Assembly (NCBI GenBank): GCA_014324115.1
Contig: JACOMS010000001.1
Coordinates: forward strand, 23,089-87,088
Origin: Hyphomonadaceae bacterium
Lineage (GTDB): Bacteria; Pseudomonadota; Alphaproteobacteria; Caulobacterales; Maricaulaceae
Direction of reading: 5' to 3'
Length of the DNA: 64,000 bases
Position numbers and translations under genes: made by a program. Under the pieces are notes generated by a model. It had not been told where the DNA came from. It saw only the letters and a program-made list of their open reading frames with translations, and made no database searches. Of the stretch, positions 63,124 through 64,000 are shown one piece after another (position 1 is the first letter of the stretch; each line of letters begins with the position of its first letter).

Positions 63124-63200
63124 GGTCCCTTAGCTCAGCTGGATAGAGCGCCGCCCTCCGAAGGCGGAGGCCAGAGGTTCGAATCCTCTAGGGACCGCCA
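63124..63200 (+). tRNA. tRNA-Arg, anticodon CCG
   Basis: 77 nt with encoded CCA. Acceptor GGTCCCT pairs with AGGGACC; D-arm GCTCAGCTGGATAGAGC; anticodon stem CCGCC/GGCGG with loop CTCCGAA (CCG, reads CGG); T-arm AGAGGTTCGAATCCTCT; discriminator G. tRNA-Arg genes are frequent island insertion sites, and the sequence downstream changes to mobile-element remnants and restriction genes. Confidence 0.97.
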
Positions 63201-63408
63201 TTCTTCTCTAAAAAATGCAAAAGCAACCGGTCTTGGACGTACCGATAGCTTAGCGTACTGACATCAAGAGCGTCCCCAACCGTCACTGGCGGTTCAGCAC
63301 CGGTATCCGGGAGCAGACTTTTTCCTGCCTGATTTAATCCGGTAGCATCATGTCCGGTGACACCGCCGCCCCATGGCCATAATGCGTCGTCAATACGATG
63401 GCCTATTG
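63201..63408. other. Unassigned stretch after the tRNA
   Basis: I see no gene, repeat or tRNA-end duplication in these 208 bp. A minus-strand frame (63188-63625) crosses it and the tRNA end, but its sequence is not protein-like. Confidence 0.5.
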
Positions 63409-63629
63409 AAGACTGTTGCGAATTTATTCGGATTCGCCGGGGGTTCGGGGTTTGCACCGTTTCCGGTCCCGGCGCGCGGGTGTCTTCTGGTGCTGATGAC
63501 CGTATTATCCGGTCCGAAACCTTGCTTAATGATCCAGCATTGCTTCGCGACCGGCCGGTTGAACCTCTTCTGCCAGGCAGTCGGTGCCCCCAACAGAAAA
63601 TCCCACCCCCGCGCTTTCGCAACAATCCT
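63409..63629 (-). mobile_element. Internally deleted IS derivative, 221 bp
   Basis: Ends AAGACTGTTGCGA (63409-63421, exact match to the 1.1-kb IS end) and TCGCAACAATCCT (63617-63629, two differences from the complement). Read on the minus strand: left-end leader GAAAGCGCGGGGGTGGGATT; the fragment AWQKRFNRPVAKQCWII of the transposase C-terminal region; then a jump to the non-coding tail, alignable with 2725-2813. The element lacks most of the transposase, resembling a MITE made from the same IS family. Confidence 0.82.
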
Positions 63630-63732
63630 CCGTTTGATTCTCCCTGATTTCCTGCTATCTGTCAGGTACAGACAGGAAAGCTGCGTGCAGGAATTACCCG
63701 CTGAATTCGACCGCAATTCGGCGTTGTGTTTT

Positions 63733-63849
63733 ATGCCTGAAAGCCGCATCACGGAACATGTGCAGACGACGAGGGAGCCGGAGTTGATGCAGGACCTCAT
63801 CCCGCTTCTGCGCCGCAAGGGGAAACTGGAGGCTTATGAAGAGCGGTGA
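63733..63849 (+). pseudogene. Unrecognised ORF tail before hsdS
   Basis: Frame continuing from the IS derivative to a stop at 63847-63849. The last 38 codons (from ATG 63733: MPESRITEHVQTTREPELMQ and LRRKGKLEAYEER) look protein-like and overlap the hsdS start by 14 bases, the typical arrangement of restriction operons. It could be the 3' end of a gene, for example an hsdM-like one, cut by the IS insertion, or a small independent gene. I cannot name it. Confidence 0.4.
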
Positions 63850-64000
63850 TAACAGGCCCGAGAGGCTGGTCCCGGCCCTGCGCTTTCCCGAGTTCCGGGA
63901 TGCCCCGCCGTGGCAGGTGAAGCGGCTGGGGGAGGTGGTGCAGTGGGTTCGTACAAACAATTTTCCGCGGGCTCGTCTAACCGATTCCGGCGGCGAGGTT
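63836..64000 (+). CDS. hsdS: Type I restriction specificity subunit HsdS (5' part)
   Basis: 55 codons, running off the window end. The product begins MKSGDNRPERLVPALRFPEF, then WQVKRLGEVVQWVRTNN, which matches the common HsdS N-terminus (PxLRFPEF...W...LGEV, first target-recognition domain). HsdS sets the DNA target of the HsdMR methyltransferase/endonuclease. The ATG at 63836 overlaps the upstream ORF end. Whether hsdM and hsdR exist beyond the window is unknown. Confidence 0.8.
   Translation, partial: MKSGDNRPERLVPALRFPEFRDAPPWQVKRLGEVVQWVRTNNFPRARLTDSGGEV

Noticed and set aside
1-64000. CRISPR array, rRNA operon or tmRNA
   Set aside because: I saw no regularly spaced short direct repeats with unique spacers, and no rRNA or tmRNA signatures; the only regular repeats are the protein-coding ones and short tandem units.

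Overview
The window looks like one chromosomal stretch of an alphaproteobacterium with moderately high GC. Protein sequences and gene pairings point there: sucC-sucD-sucA-sucB order, lgt followed by a MidA-type methyltransferase and pgeF, a short prepilin peptidase and large TonB-dependent receptors. A relative of the Caulobacterales/Hyphomonadales/Parvularculales is my best guess, but this is inference without any search.

Layout. 1-13 kb: mostly housekeeping genes (argF, trhO, a peroxiredoxin-SPFH-NfeD operon on the minus strand, a UbiK-like gene, lgt-midA-pgeF, prs, rplY, pth), interrupted by two decayed IS5-type insertion sequences. 13-22 kb: the lower TCA block (sucC, sucD, sucA, sucB, a small membrane protein, lpdA). 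sucB encodes two nearly identical lipoyl domains. 22-26 kb: xerC, a membrane-anchored unknown, an AGE-family epimerase and galU. 26-49 kb: the distinctive part of the window. It holds a 1889-residue lipoprotein built of at least nine Ig-like repeats plus two beta-helix-like modules, a shorter paralogous lipoprotein, a TonB-dependent receptor, and then a complete type II secretion operon gspC-D-E-F-G-H-I-J-K-L-M-N followed by a small lipoprotein and a convergent prepilin peptidase (gspO). 49-55 kb: mgtE, trmD-rplS, trxB, a LysR regulator and an aspartate aminotransferase. 55-57 kb: a TonB/TolA-like protein with a very long Glu-Pro spacer but no recognised C-terminal domain. 57-63 kb: sugar-nucleotide genes (glmM, gmd, fcl, manC) and a TraB/GumN-like lipoprotein. 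63-64 kb: a degenerate tRNA-Arg copy, an intact tRNA-Arg(CCG), an internally deleted IS derivative, and the start of a type I restriction specificity gene cut by the window end, probably the edge of an accessory region.

How it fits together. The two lipoproteins share an N-terminal lipoprotein signal, the Ig-like repeat type, the helix-like module and a C-terminal Trp-rich motif. They lie directly upstream of a TonB-dependent receptor and of the secretion operon. My working hypothesis is a surface system in which the type II machine exports the lipoproteins, or a partner enzyme, to the cell surface, where they serve the receptor. The TonB-like protein at 55.7 kb could be connected, but it is not adjacent. 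Separately, galU, glmM, gmd, fcl and manC supply UDP-glucose, GlcN-1-P, GDP-mannose and GDP-fucose for envelope polysaccharide. Mobile-element traces are all decayed: one IS with intact 13-bp ends but a frameshifted transposase, two internally deleted relatives of it, and a second IS type left as a fragment plus a possible end-to-end remnant.
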